A DNA stretch of 64,000 nucleotides, taken from positions 61,913,118-61,977,117 of the forward strand of contig CM049317.1 in assembly GCA_026874595.1 (NCBI GenBank). Reading direction: 5' to 3'. This document shows positions 1-9,597 of the stretch, one piece after another (within the stretch, counting starts at the first letter, position 1; the number at the start of each line of letters is the position of its first letter). The position numbers were made by a program, and so were the translations under genes. This DNA comes from Sipunculus nudus. Taxonomy: Eukaryota > Annelida > Sipuncula > Golfingiida > Sipunculidae. The notes under the pieces are model-generated. The model was not told the origin of the DNA, did no database searches, and saw only the letters and a program-made list of their open reading frames with translations.

Positions 1-1571
1 TGTGTAATTATACATTGCGGAAGTTATGTCGGATATAATTAAAATTACAGTGTAGGTACATTGTGTTAAAATTTGGAAATTGAGCCCCAAATCCATAAAT
101 AACTTTTATAAAGTAGCAGAATAATATATTTTTTTATTTTGATTGAACGATTTTGCCCTTCATTTTAATATTCCTATTTAATAACCGGCACTGTTGTGTA
201 GCCAGGGAACCCTTCGGCGTTCCTATGGGTTATATCTGTGTGTATTTAAGGAAAATGTTTCATTATGTCGGAAATATTAAAACACTGTAAGTAAATTGTG
301 TTAAAATTGGAAAAAAGGTCCCCCAAACCATAAATAAGTTTTAGAATGTAGCATAATTATATATTTGTGATTTTGACTGAACGATTTGGCCAATTTTGAT
401 ATTCCTGTTGAGTAACCGGCACTGTTGTGTAGCCAGATAACCCATCTGCGTCCCTATGGGTCATATCTGTGTGTATATTTATTGTTTCATTTCTTTGTTG
501 ATTTTGCCATAAGAAAGGGATTATGCCTTCATAAATGCTTTTTGAGACCATTTTCTGAAGAAATGATATATTATTGGACTTTGTGAAAATCTTATTATGT
601 CAGAAATGGTAAAACACTGTAGGTAAATTGTGTGAAAATTTAAAAAAAATAGGTCCAAGAAATCAATAAATTCCTTTTTGAAAGTAGCAGTATTATACAT
701 TTGTGGTTTTGATTGATAGATTTTTCCCTTTATTTTGATATTAATGTTCACTAACCGGGACTGCTGTGTAGCCAGGGAACCCGTCTACTTACCTATGGTT
801 CATATCAGTGCTTATTTTTAGTAAAATGTTTAATTTCTGTTGTGATTTTACTATAAGCAAAGAATAAGCAAAGCATAAGAAAAGTGTAAGCAAAGGGATT
901 ATGCCTGCATAATTGCTTTTTGGCACCATTTTCTGAAGACATAATGTATTTTTAGACTTTGCGGGGGTGTAATAATGTCAGAAATGGTAAAACATTGTAG
1001 GTAAATTGAGTTAAAATTGGAAAATGGGTCCAATAAATCAATAAATGACTTTATTAAAAATTGCAGAATTTGCAGAAATGGTAAAACACTGTAGATAAAT
1101 TGTGTTAAAATTGGAAAATGGGTCCAATAAATTAATAAATGACTTTTTTAAAAATTGCATAATTATACATTTGCGGTTTTGATTGAACGATATTGCCCTT
1201 ACTTTTGATATTAATGTTCACTAACCGGGACTGCTGTGTAGCCAGGGGACCCGTCTGTCTCCCTATGGGTCATCTCAGTGTGTATTTTTAGGAAAAGGCT
1301 CCATTTATGTTGTGATTTTGCCGTAAGCAAAGAATAAGCAAAGCATAAGCAAAGTGTAAGCAAGGGGATTATGCCTTCATTATTGCTTTTTGGCAGCATT
1401 TTCGGAAGATATAATGTATTTTTGGACTTTGTGGGGGTCTATAAATGTCTGAAATGGTAAGACACTGTAGGTAAATTGTGTTAAATTTGGAAAATGGGTC
1501 CAAGAAATCAATAAATGACTTTTTTAAAAATAGCAGAATTATACATTTGCGGTTTTGATTGAACGATATTG
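1..1571. repeat. Diverged satellite monomers, upstream copy of the duplicated edge block
   Basis: Four satellite monomers are recognisable from the TGTAGCCAG landmark, with anchors at 201, 432, 771 and 1241. Their spacing is irregular: 231, 339 and 470 bp. The 231-bp interval has lost the middle of the monomer, including the 11-bp subrepeats. The 339-bp interval keeps only one 11-bp subrepeat (near 510-520). The 470-bp interval carries an internal duplication of about 95 bp. The monomers differ clearly from each other. As a block, however, they are almost identical to 5729-7298: I noticed one substitution near 264 and one single-base indel near 1258. Identity stops at 1571, where non-satellite sequence begins. 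No gene is visible. Confidence 0.9.
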
Positions 1572-1581
1572 GAAAATGCTT
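1569..1581. repeat. 13-bp direct repeat at left junction of non-satellite DNA
   Basis: TTGGAAAATGCTT occurs here and again at 4872-4884, bracketing the non-satellite segment. It could be a target-site duplication. However, GGAAAATGCT belongs to the satellite consensus, and about 115 bp of monomer expected between the two flanks is missing. Microhomology at a recombination junction is therefore at least as likely. Confidence 0.6.
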
Positions 1582-1985
1582 GCACAAGTAATCTTTATAT
1601 CATATAAATGAAACCCATGACAAAAGTTCTTGCGAAAACCTTAGGATTAAAATAAGCGTCGTGTTGTGCCTATCAGCTCATTAAAAAAATATTTTTCAGA
1701 TTGAGCTGTGGATTTTCCACGGGTGCAGCTAGTTTTCATTAATAGGCGGAATTTATACTTACATAATTTCTTATTAATTTGGAAGGTTATATTCAATTAA
1801 GGTGGTATTCAATTATATTTTAATCAATGAATGCCATAGTGTTGTTGAAGCTATAGGATGCAAAAAATGTAAGATCTGGCTATGCCTTATCAGCATCCAA
1901 TCAACAGGTCGTCTATATGTTTCTGTATGTCCCTGTATATCAGAGCCAGCTCCTGTTATATAAAAAGAGCCACTGGTACCTGCTT

Positions 1986-2009
1986 ATACAGCATGTTTCA
2001 ATGCTGTAT
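1986..2009. other. Perfect 9-bp inverted repeat (hairpin)
   Basis: ATACAGCAT at 1986-1994 is followed by a 6-base loop and its exact reverse complement at 2001-2009. No T-tract or gene end lies beside it, so a function is not indicated. Confidence 0.6.
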
Positions 2010-2182
2010 TAATATCAAGATTTGTACTCTTCTTGGGGATTACCAAACACATGTTATGAAATTTAATGTACAATGCATGTTTTTTAAACCTTGACTATGT
2101 TTTGGGGTCGTTAATATCGCGGTTGGGAGATGGGAGGTATATATCATCCCTTCTTTTTAGCAAGGCGGGGTGGTCAATATAA

Positions 2183-2194
2183 CCCCCCCCCCCC
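2183..2194. repeat. Run of 12 C
   Basis: A homopolymer of 12 C residues. Its length in an assembly is unreliable. On the minus strand it is a G run. Confidence 0.9.
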
Positions 2195-2370
2195 GATGTT
2201 CAGAGAATTATATTTATATACTGGAAATGAAATATATTATAATAGAATTAAAGACTTTGATTGAATGACAGAGTTTACTATGAAATATTATACATCTAAA
2301 CCTGGTTAAGGATGAATATATACTGGGAACGTATAATACCTTATTCTTTTAAAACCCCAAAGTTGTAATA

Positions 2371-2398
2371 ACCATGTATTTGAATGTGTCACGGAGAC
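2371..2398. repeat. 28-bp direct repeat, copy 1
   Basis: This segment begins ACCATGTATTTGAAT and ends TGTCACGGAGAC. It recurs at 4222-4249 with one mismatch and is followed in both places by an AT-rich ATATAT tract. The sequences upstream of the two copies differ. It may bound an element of about 1.85 kb, or be two fragments of one dispersed repeat. Confidence 0.8.
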
Positions 2399-2830
2399 AT
2401 ATATATACCTACAGGCCTAATGCGAATCTGTGCATAGTTTGGGACTGAATGTTTATTTTTTAAATTTAATATTGATCCTCTCATGTCTACCTTAGTCATT
2501 ATGATTTCAGCCAAATAGACGTTTCAGACCTGCACATTTCGGACTAGGACATTTTAAAACTATGATGTATCAGTTTAAATATTTCGGATATGTTCTCTTT
2601 GCCAGGGAGGGATATTGGGGCAGATGAACCGACAATTTGGCAGCATGGTTTCGTAGAAGAACATTTTAAAATGTTTTATTTTAGTTTGTCCCTATAAAAT
2701 CTAAGAACAAGTTCCTCTTTTAGCCTCGGTATGGAGTCAAACCTATTCATGAATCCTGGCAATGGAGACTCAGGTTTCTCCTACGTCAAGGGTACCTAAT
2801 GTGCCGCATGTAACCGCACTACTGGCTCTT

Positions 2831-2941
2831 ACAGACTGAAACTTGACCTGTTGGCAATCTGAAATGGTTGGCAGTCTACCAAAGTAATTTATAGATACAG
2901 AGCGTAACTTGGCCTGTTGTAAAATCTGACACAGTTGGCAG
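2831..2941. repeat. Short diverged tandem duplication, period 66 bp
   Basis: About 45 bp starting ACAGACTGAAACTTGACC at 2831 recur, diverged, starting ACAGAGCGTAACTTGGCC at 2897. Both end in a GTTGGCAG string. There are two copies only. Confidence 0.6.
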
Positions 2942-2943
2942 GT

Positions 2944-2992
2944 TCTAGACGTCTACACAATGTGTCTAGACACATCGTCTAGACGTCTAGAC
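2944..2992. repeat. Nested palindrome cluster with four TCTAGA sites
   Basis: TCTAGACGTCTA at 2944-2955 has its exact reverse complement at 2980-2991. Between them lies the 14-bp perfect palindrome TGTGTCTAGACACA (2961-2974). The right arm is itself part of a 16-bp perfect palindrome at 2977-2992. TCTAGA occurs four times within 48 bp. The structure could extrude as a cruciform or be a terminus or binding site of a mobile-element relic. No neighbouring gene supports a specific role. Confidence 0.75.
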
Positions 2993-3316
2993 TATATCGG
3001 GACACCAGGCAGAGCCAGGTCATGTGCAATGGTGATGTCTCGACTGCACCTGGGTGCACTGATTGACCTCTTGACTTGACATGTTGAAATTTGCCATGCT
3101 GCCAAATCTATTTTCAAACACTGAAAGCCTTTTTCAATTGGCTACACTGCTTTTTTAAAGCTGCATTTACCCAGTCTATTCAAATAAAACTGACAGAACC
3201 ATACTAAGAACAATTCTTGTAAATTTAAAACCAATCAGCTTTAGAGTTTCTTAAAAAAATAGTCTATAAGCTAGAAGAGTCTAAACTTACATTTTTGCTG
3301 GTAAAAATAGATAAAT

Positions 3317-4200
3317 GTAGGTGGCGCCACCAACACGTCAATTTCAGATATGACTCGTGTGACAAACATTGGCATAAACATTGGTGATGACAGCTCCAGC
3401 TGTTTCTGAGATTTTAAGATTAGTATGCTTTTTTGCATAGATGACTAAGTTGAACCTCTTGTAACGCGGCAAAAAATCTCCGAACTGGAGCCATTCAAAC
3501 AAATTTGCGAGAGATTGCTCTAGTGATCATTTCTGTGAAATATTGTTCAATGTGTCTGGAGAGTTTGACCCAGTATTTTTTTAGGAAAAAGATCTTTGTA
3601 GCCAGTGAGCAGAAATCGGCTGCTATAACATTTGACTATATTCAGCTTTACATAACTCGGCAAAGAAAACGTTGAACAAAGCACTACCCTAGGAGCATTT
3701 CTGTACAATATTAAACATTTGGCTTTACGCTTTTAGAGAAGAAATTTTTTTCTAACCTATATGCTTCGGACAACATTGACCCCCGCACAAAAAGACCAAT
3801 GCAGGTTGCGCCACCAATACCTCGATTTCAGATATGACTCAAGTGACCAACGTTAAAATAAAATTTGATGATGATAGCCCCAGCCGTTTCTGAGCTTGAA
3901 ATATTAGCATGCAAATGCATCACCTTCCTGTGTAACTCGATCAAAAATCACCAAACTGGAACCATTCGAACAAACTTGTGAGAGATTGTACCATGGAACA
4001 TTTATGTGAAATATTGGACAATTTTCCTGGACATTTTCAGAGAAGCAGATTTTGAAAGGTTTTTAAGTTTTTTCTCTATAAAATCTAAATTATGCGAAAC
4101 TCAATAAGCTCTAGGGCACCAAGTTTCACATGTAACTAAATCTTACATGTAATTTGGAGCTGCTAGCTCCGACGGTTTCTGCTGCGTCGTCACATAAGCT
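3317..4200. repeat. Old diverged direct duplication, period about 484 bp
   Basis: Unit 1 starts at 3317 and unit 2 at 3801. Shared landmarks are GCGCCACCAA (3324, 3808), ATTTCAGATATGACTC (3341, 3824), an AGCTCCAGC-like or AGCCCCAGC string before GTTTCTGAG, and a GTGAAATATTG block. A third partial match to the second half of the unit (AACTCGGCAAAGAAAACG) begins near 3651, next to those at 3461 and 3932. The copies are strongly diverged, so this is an old repeat. It is not related in sequence to the 376-bp satellite. No reading frame is kept. Confidence 0.65.
4156..4170. other. Perfect 6-bp inverted repeat, 3-base loop
   Basis: GGAGCT, then GCT, then AGCTCC. It lies at the right end of the diverged repeat at 3317-4200. 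No terminator-like T-tract follows. Confidence 0.6.
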
Positions 4201-4221
4201 CACAGGTTCCCTAAAAAAATG

Positions 4222-4249
4222 ACCATGTATTTGAATTTGTCACGGAGAC
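4222..4249. repeat. 28-bp direct repeat, copy 2
   Basis: Second copy of the 28-bp repeat at 2371-2398, with one mismatch (G to T after TTGAAT). It is followed by an ATATATATATA tract. Confidence 0.8.
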
Positions 4250-4348
4250 TATATATATATAAGCAAACACACATATAAGTAAATATCAATTATTAAACTT
4301 TCAGAGCGATTTAACTGCTCAGACCTTGCAAAACTAATACAAGGGACC

Positions 4349-4387
4349 ATATATATGTATATATATATATGTGTGTGTGTTATATAG
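4349..4387. repeat. AT/GT compound microsatellite
   Basis: Alternating AT dinucleotides interrupted once by GT, then five GT units, then TATATA. A similar short AT run lies at 4250-4260. Confidence 0.9.
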
Positions 4388-4486
4388 GATGGCATGGGCT
4401 TTAGTCCTCCCTTTTAGAAGTGGGGCTTTGGCAGATGAGTTTTTTATTAATCCATGTGGGGGAGTGGCGGTTTTTGTGTATGTGTT

Positions 4487-4502
4487 GGGGGGGGGGGGGG
4501 GG
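4487..4502. repeat. Run of 16 G
   Basis: Homopolymer of 16 G, preceded by a G-rich, T-rich stretch from 4457. It could form a G-quadruplex. The length is prone to sequencing error. It disrupts the only 71-codon plus-strand frame here, which reads it as a run of glycines. Confidence 0.9.
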
Positions 4503-4871
4503 TGTTCCCAACCGGAAATGACGCTGGTGCCGTCACCTACCATTCCCCGTTCTGACCTTGTGAATTTAAAAAATCAATTCATCTGAATCTTTATTTATTT
4601 GAGCCATCTTACAAAAATGTCTATGAGAAATTTGAAAAAAAAAAGTTTTTGATATCCCTTAACCGTGTATACTCGTGAAACAAAAAGCAGAACCAATACG
4701 GTGGATAAAAATCGGGAAGGTCCAGCGGGAGATATGTTGTGTATATGATTATAATACAAATCATGGTAGTAAAATGGCGTAAATCGCAATTGTTAATGAT
4801 AAACTGCTACAAACATTCGTATTGTTCAAGAATAATTCATATTTTAATCGATATCAAATTTGTTTGTATTT
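4503..4871. other. Plain AT-rich sequence, nothing identified
   Basis: No satellite landmarks, repeats or convincing reading frame. A run of ten A occurs near 4635-4645. It ends where the diverged satellite resumes. Confidence 0.7.
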
Positions 4872-4884
4872 TTGGAAAATGCTT
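4872..4884. repeat. 13-bp direct repeat at right junction of non-satellite DNA
   Basis: This is the second copy of TTGGAAAATGCTT (first at 1569-1581). It is followed at once by diverged satellite sequence with three 11-bp subrepeats at 4902-4934, so it marks where the satellite resumes. Confidence 0.6.
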
Positions 4885-5728
4885 AATTGAGGTTTTCACA
4901 GTAAGCGAAGCATAAGCAAAGTGTAAGCAAATGATTGTCTTCATAACTGCTTTTTGTGACCATTTTCTGAAGAACTAATGTATTATCGGACTTCCCAGGA
5001 TTCTAATTATGTCGGGAATGGTAAAACACTATAAAAAAACTTTATTGAAATGAGAAACATGATCCCAAAGATTCATAAAATACCTTTTAGAAAGTAGTAG
5101 AATTATATATTTCTGATTTTGAATGAACGATTTTGCCCTCTGTTTTGATATTCATGTTCACTAACAGGCAGCATTGTCTTGCCATTGGTCTAGTCTGCGT
5201 CTATATAGGTCGCGTTTGTGTGTATTTTTAGGAAAATGTTTCATTTCTGTGGTGATTCCGCCGATAGCTAAGAAGAATTAGAGCATATGCAAAGTGAAAG
5301 CAAAGGTATTATGTCTTCATGAATGCTTTTTGCCACCATTTTCTAAAGAAAAAAAAATGTATTTTATACTTTCCTGGAGTCTTATTATGTAGGAAATATT
5401 AAAACACTGTAGGTAAATTGTGATAAAATAAGAAGTCGGTCCCAAATATCGAGACTTTTAGAAAGTAGCAGTCTTATATATATATATGTGATTTTGAATG
5501 GACGATATTACCCATCATTTTGATATTCGTGTTCACTAAACGGAACTTCTGCGCAGCCAGTAAACCCTTCTGCGTCCATATGTGTCATATCTGTGTGTAT
5601 TTGAGGAAAATGTTTCATTTCTCTGTTGATTTCGACGAAAGCAAAGAATAAGCAAAAGATAGACAAAGATTAAGCAAAGAGATTATGTCTTTATAAATGC
5701 TTTTTAGCACCATTTTCTGAAGAAATAA
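4872..5728. repeat. Most diverged satellite monomers of the window
   Basis: Satellite resumes with a partial monomer containing three 11-bp subrepeats (4902-4934). Two further monomers have anchors at 5181 and 5556. The landmark block is degraded here (GTCTTGCCATTGG at 5176-5188, GCGCAGCCAGTAAACC at 5551-5566), and the subrepeats near 5266-5310 are mutated. These are the least homogenised copies, as expected at the margin of a satellite array. Confidence 0.85.
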
Positions 5729-7298
5729 TGTGTAATTATACATTGCGGAAGTTATGTCGGATATAATTAAAATTACAGTGTAGGTACATTGTGTTAAAAT
5801 TTGGAAATTGAGCCCCAAATCCATAAATAACTTTTATAAAGTAGCAGAATAATATATTTTTTTATTTTGATTGAACGATTTTGCCCTTCATTTTAATATT
5901 CCTATTTAATAACCGGCACTGTTGTGTAGCCAGGGAACCCTTCGGCGTTCCTATGGGTTATATCTGTGTGTATTTAAGGAAAATGTTTCATTTTGTCGGA
6001 AATATTAAAACACTGTAAGTAAATTGTGTTAAAATTGGAAAAAAGGTCCCCCAAACCATAAATAAGTTTTAGAATGTAGCATAATTATATATTTGTGATT
6101 TTGACTGAACGATTTGGCCAATTTTGATATTCCTGTTGAGTAACCGGCACTGTTGTGTAGCCAGATAACCCATCTGCGTCCCTATGGGTCATATCTGTGT
6201 GTATATTTATTGTTTCATTTCTTTGTTGATTTTGCCATAAGAAAGGGATTATGCCTTCATAAATGCTTTTTGAGACCATTTTCTGAAGAAATGATATATT
6301 ATTGGACTTTGTGAAAATCTTATTATGTCAGAAATGGTAAAACACTGTAGGTAAATTGTGTGAAAATTTAAAAAAAATAGGTCCAAGAAATCAATAAATT
6401 CCTTTTTGAAAGTAGCAGTATTATACATTTGTGGTTTTGATTGATAGATTTTTCCCTTTATTTTGATATTAATGTTCACTAACCGGGACTGCTGTGTAGC
6501 CAGGGAACCCGTCTACTTACCTATGGTTCATATCAGTGCTTATTTTTAGTAAAATGTTTAATTTCTGTTGTGATTTTACTATAAGCAAAGAATAAGCAAA
6601 GCATAAGAAAAGTGTAAGCAAAGGGATTATGCCTGCATAATTGCTTTTTGGCACCATTTTCTGAAGACATAATGTATTTTTAGACTTTGCGGGGGTGTAA
6701 TAATGTCAGAAATGGTAAAACATTGTAGGTAAATTGAGTTAAAATTGGAAAATGGGTCCAATAAATCAATAAATGACTTTATTAAAAATTGCAGAATTTG
6801 CAGAAATGGTAAAACACTGTAGATAAATTGTGTTAAAATTGGAAAATGGGTCCAATAAATTAATAAATGACTTTTTTAAAAATTGCATAATTATACATTT
6901 GCGGTTTTGATTGAACGATATTGCCCTTACTTTTGATATTAATGTTCACTAACCGGGACTGCTGTGTAGCCAGGGGACCCGTCTGTCCCCTATGGGTCAT
7001 CTCAGTGTGTATTTTTAGGAAAAGGCTCCATTTATGTTGTGATTTTGCCGTAAGCAAAGAATAAGCAAAGCATAAGCAAAGTGTAAGCAAGGGGATTATG
7101 CCTTCATTATTGCTTTTTGGCAGCATTTTCGGAAGATATAATGTATTTTTGGACTTTGTGGGGGTCTATAAATGTCTGAAATGGTAAGACACTGTAGGTA
7201 AATTGTGTTAAATTTGGAAAATGGGTCCAAGAAATCAATAAATGACTTTTTTAAAAATAGCAGAATTATACATTTGCGGTTTTGATTGAACGATATTG
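5729..7298. repeat. Diverged satellite block, downstream copy
   Basis: Near-identical to 1-1571, with anchors at 5929, 6160, 6499 and 6968. One base is missing near 6987 compared with copy 1. The 6499/6968 pair carries two markers: a CTATAAGCAAAG variant of the subrepeat start and a ~95-bp internal duplication. Both markers also define monomers i and j of the homogenised HOR further right. Unlike copy 1, this copy runs on without a break into the main array. Confidence 0.9.
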
Positions 7299-9597
7299 CC
7301 CTTACTTTTGATATTAATGTTCACTAACCGGGACTGCTGTGTAGCCAGGGAACCCGTCTACTTACCTATGGTTCATATCAGTGCTTATTTTTAGTAAAAT
7401 GCTGCATTTCTGTTGGGATTTTGCCGTAAGCAAAGAATAAGCAAAGCATCAGCAAAGTGTAAGCAAAGGGATTATGCCTTCATAATTGCTTTTTGGCACC
7501 ATTTTCTCAAGAAATAATGTATTTTTTGGCTTTGTGGGGGTCTAATAATGTCAGAAATGGTGAAACACTGTAGATAAATTGTGTTAAAATTGGAACATGG
7601 GTCCAATAAATTAATAAATGACTTTTTTAAAAATTGCAGAATTATACATTATCGGTTTTGATCGAACGATATTGCCCTTACTTTTGATATTAATGTTCAC
7701 TTTCCGGGACTGCTGTGTAGCCAGGGGACCCGTCTGTCACCATATGGTTCTTATCAGTGTGTATTTTTAGGAAAATGCTGCATTTCTGTTGTGATTTTGC
7801 CGTAAGCAAAGAATTAGCAAAGCATCAGCAAAGTGTAAGCAAAGGGATTATGCCTTCATAGTTGCTTTTTTTCACCATTTTCTGAAGAAATCATGTATTT
7901 TCGGACTTTGCGGGGGTCTAATAATGTCAGAAATGGTAAAACATTGTAGGTAAATTGTGTTAAAATTGGAAAATGGGTCAAAGAAATCAATAAATGACTT
8001 TTTTAAAAATTGCAGAATTATACATTACCGGTTTTGATTGAACAATATTGCCCTTACTTTTGATATTAATGTTCACTAACCGGGACTGCTGTGTAGCCAG
8101 GGGACCCGTCTGTCCCCATATGGGTCATATCAGTGTGTTTTTTAGGAAAATGCTGCATTTCTTTTGAGATTTTGCCGTAAGCAAAGAATTAGCAAAGCAT
8201 CAGCAAGGTGTAAGCAAAGGGATTATGCCTTCATAATTGCTCTTTGGCACCATTTTCTGAAGAAATAATGTATTTTTGGACTTTGGGGGGGTCTAATAAT
8301 GTCAGAAATGGTAAAACACTGTAGGTAAATTGTGTTAAAATTGGAAAATGGGTCCAAGAAATCAATAAATGACTTTTTTAAAAATTGCAGAATTATACAT
8401 TATCGGTTTTGATCGAACGATATTGCCCTTACTTTTGATATTAATGTTCACTTTCCGGGACTGCTGTGTAGCCAGGGGACCCGTCTGTCACCATATGGTT
8501 CTTATCAGTGTGTATTTTTAGGAAAATGCTGCATTTCTGTTGTGATTTTGCCGTAAGCAAAGAATTAGCAAAGCATCAGCAAAGTCTAAGCAAAGGGATT
8601 ATGCCTTCATAGTTGCTTTTTTTCACCATTTTCTGAAGAAATCATGTATTTTCGGACTTTGCGGGGGTCTAATAATGTCAGAAATGGTAAAACATTGTAG
8701 GTAAATTGTGTTAAAATTGGAAAATGGGTAAAAGAAATCAATAAATGACTTTTTTAAAAATAGCAGAATTATACATTATCGGTTTTGATCGAACGATATT
8801 GCCCTTACTTTTGATATTAATGTTCACTATCCGGGACTACTCTGTAGCCAGGGGACCCGTCTGTCACATTTGGTTCTTATCAGTGTGTATTTTTAGGAAA
8901 ATGCTGCATTTCTGTTGTGATTTTGCCGTAAGCAAAGAATTAGCAAAGCATCAGCAAAGTGTAAGCAAAGGGATTATGCTTTCATAGTTGCTTTTTTTCA
9001 CCATTTTCTGAAGAAATCATGTATTTTTGGACTTTGCGGGGGTCTAATAATGTCAGAAATGGTAAAACACTGTAGGTAAATTGTGTTAAAATTGGAAAAT
9101 GGGTCCAAGAAATCAATAAATGACTTTTTTAAAAATTGCAGAATTATACATTATCGGTTTTGATCGAATGATATTGCCCTTACTTTTGATATTAATGTTC
9201 ACTTTCCGGGACTGCTGTGTAGCCAGGGGACCCATCTGTCACCATATGGTTCTTATCAGTGTGTATTTTTAGGAAAATGCTGCATTTCTGTTGTGATTTT
9301 GCCGTAAGCAAAGAATTAGCAAAGCATCAGCAAGGTGTAAGCAAAGGTATTATGCCTTCATAATTGCTTTTTGGCACCATTTTCTGAAGAAATAATGTAT
9401 TTTTGGACTTTTTGGGGGTCTTATAATGTCAGAAATGGTAAAACATTGTAAGTAAATCGTGTTAAAATGGAAGATGGGTCCAAGAAATCAATAAATGACT
9501 TTTTTTAAAAATAGAAGAATTATACATTTGCGGTTTTGATTGAACGATATTGGCCTTACTTTTGATATTAATGTTCACTATCCGGGACTGCTGTGTA
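7299..9597. repeat. Transition zone before the first full HOR unit
   Basis: Anchors at 7344, 7720, 8096, 8471, 8847 and 9222. The first monomer still resembles the edge monomer at 6499 on one side (CCCGTCTACTTACC) and the homogenised type on the other (GCTGCATTTCTG). Monomers 8096-9222 (f-like, e-like, a variant x with ACTCTGTAGCC and CACATTTGG, then k) recur in the 13-monomer unit at 17.3-18.8 kb. Confidence 0.85.
7427..7470. repeat. Four 11-bp subrepeats (example of the cluster in each monomer)
   Basis: Four head-to-tail copies of TAAGCAAAGNN or TCAGCAAAGNN, phased at exactly 11 bp and starting 83 bp after the anchor. The same cluster occurs in nearly every monomer of the array. In old monomers the copy number varies: one near 510, three at 4902-4934. 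In the i, o and related monomers one unit is degraded to AAAAAAA. Confidence 0.9.

Larger units (their letters stand above)
1572..4871. other. Non-satellite sequence, no gene recognised
   Basis: About 3.3 kb lacks the 376-bp monomer landmarks. Open frames reach only about 70 codons and none resembles a protein I know. I see no intron-exon structure, tRNA or rRNA. It holds small repeats and hairpins listed separately, and is otherwise plain AT-rich sequence. It may be flanking chromosomal DNA, relics of transposable elements, or both. At its left end it starts with GGAAAATGCT, a string also present in every satellite monomer. At its right end satellite sequence resumes at the same string near 4874. 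Confidence 0.85.
1572..7298. repeat. Inferred 5,727-bp tandem duplication unit at the array edge
   Basis: Positions 1-1571 repeat at 5729-7298, with an offset of 5,728 and then 5,727 after a one-base indel. Copy 1 changes abruptly into non-satellite DNA at 1571/1572. Copy 2 runs on smoothly into the main array at 7298/7299. This is the pattern expected if 1572-7298 is the second copy of a tandem duplication, and 1-1571 is the tail of the first copy, which starts outside the window. That is inference: a duplicative transposition or an assembly duplication would look similar from inside the window. Confidence 0.55.

Noticed and set aside
1690-1730. tRNA or small structured RNA around GTGGATTTTCCAC
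   Set aside because: Only a short stem is present. There is no T-loop, acceptor stem or other tRNA consensus element.
1882-2094. 70-codon plus-strand frame with a TATATAAAAAG string at 1957-1967
   Set aside because: The TATA-like string lies inside the frame, not upstream. There is no conserved domain, and AT-rich DNA gives such strings often.
4371-4586. 71-codon plus-strand frame and the overlapping 69-codon minus-strand frame at 4334-4543
   Set aside because: Both run through a microsatellite and a 16-G homopolymer and overlap on opposite strands. There is no recognisable domain. A transposon relic is possible but not supported.
1569-4884. Intact transposon insertion with a 13-bp target-site duplication
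   Set aside because: There are no terminal inverted repeats, no transposase or reverse transcriptase frame and no poly(A) tail at the border. The flanking monomer lacks about 115 bp, and part of the repeat is satellite consensus.
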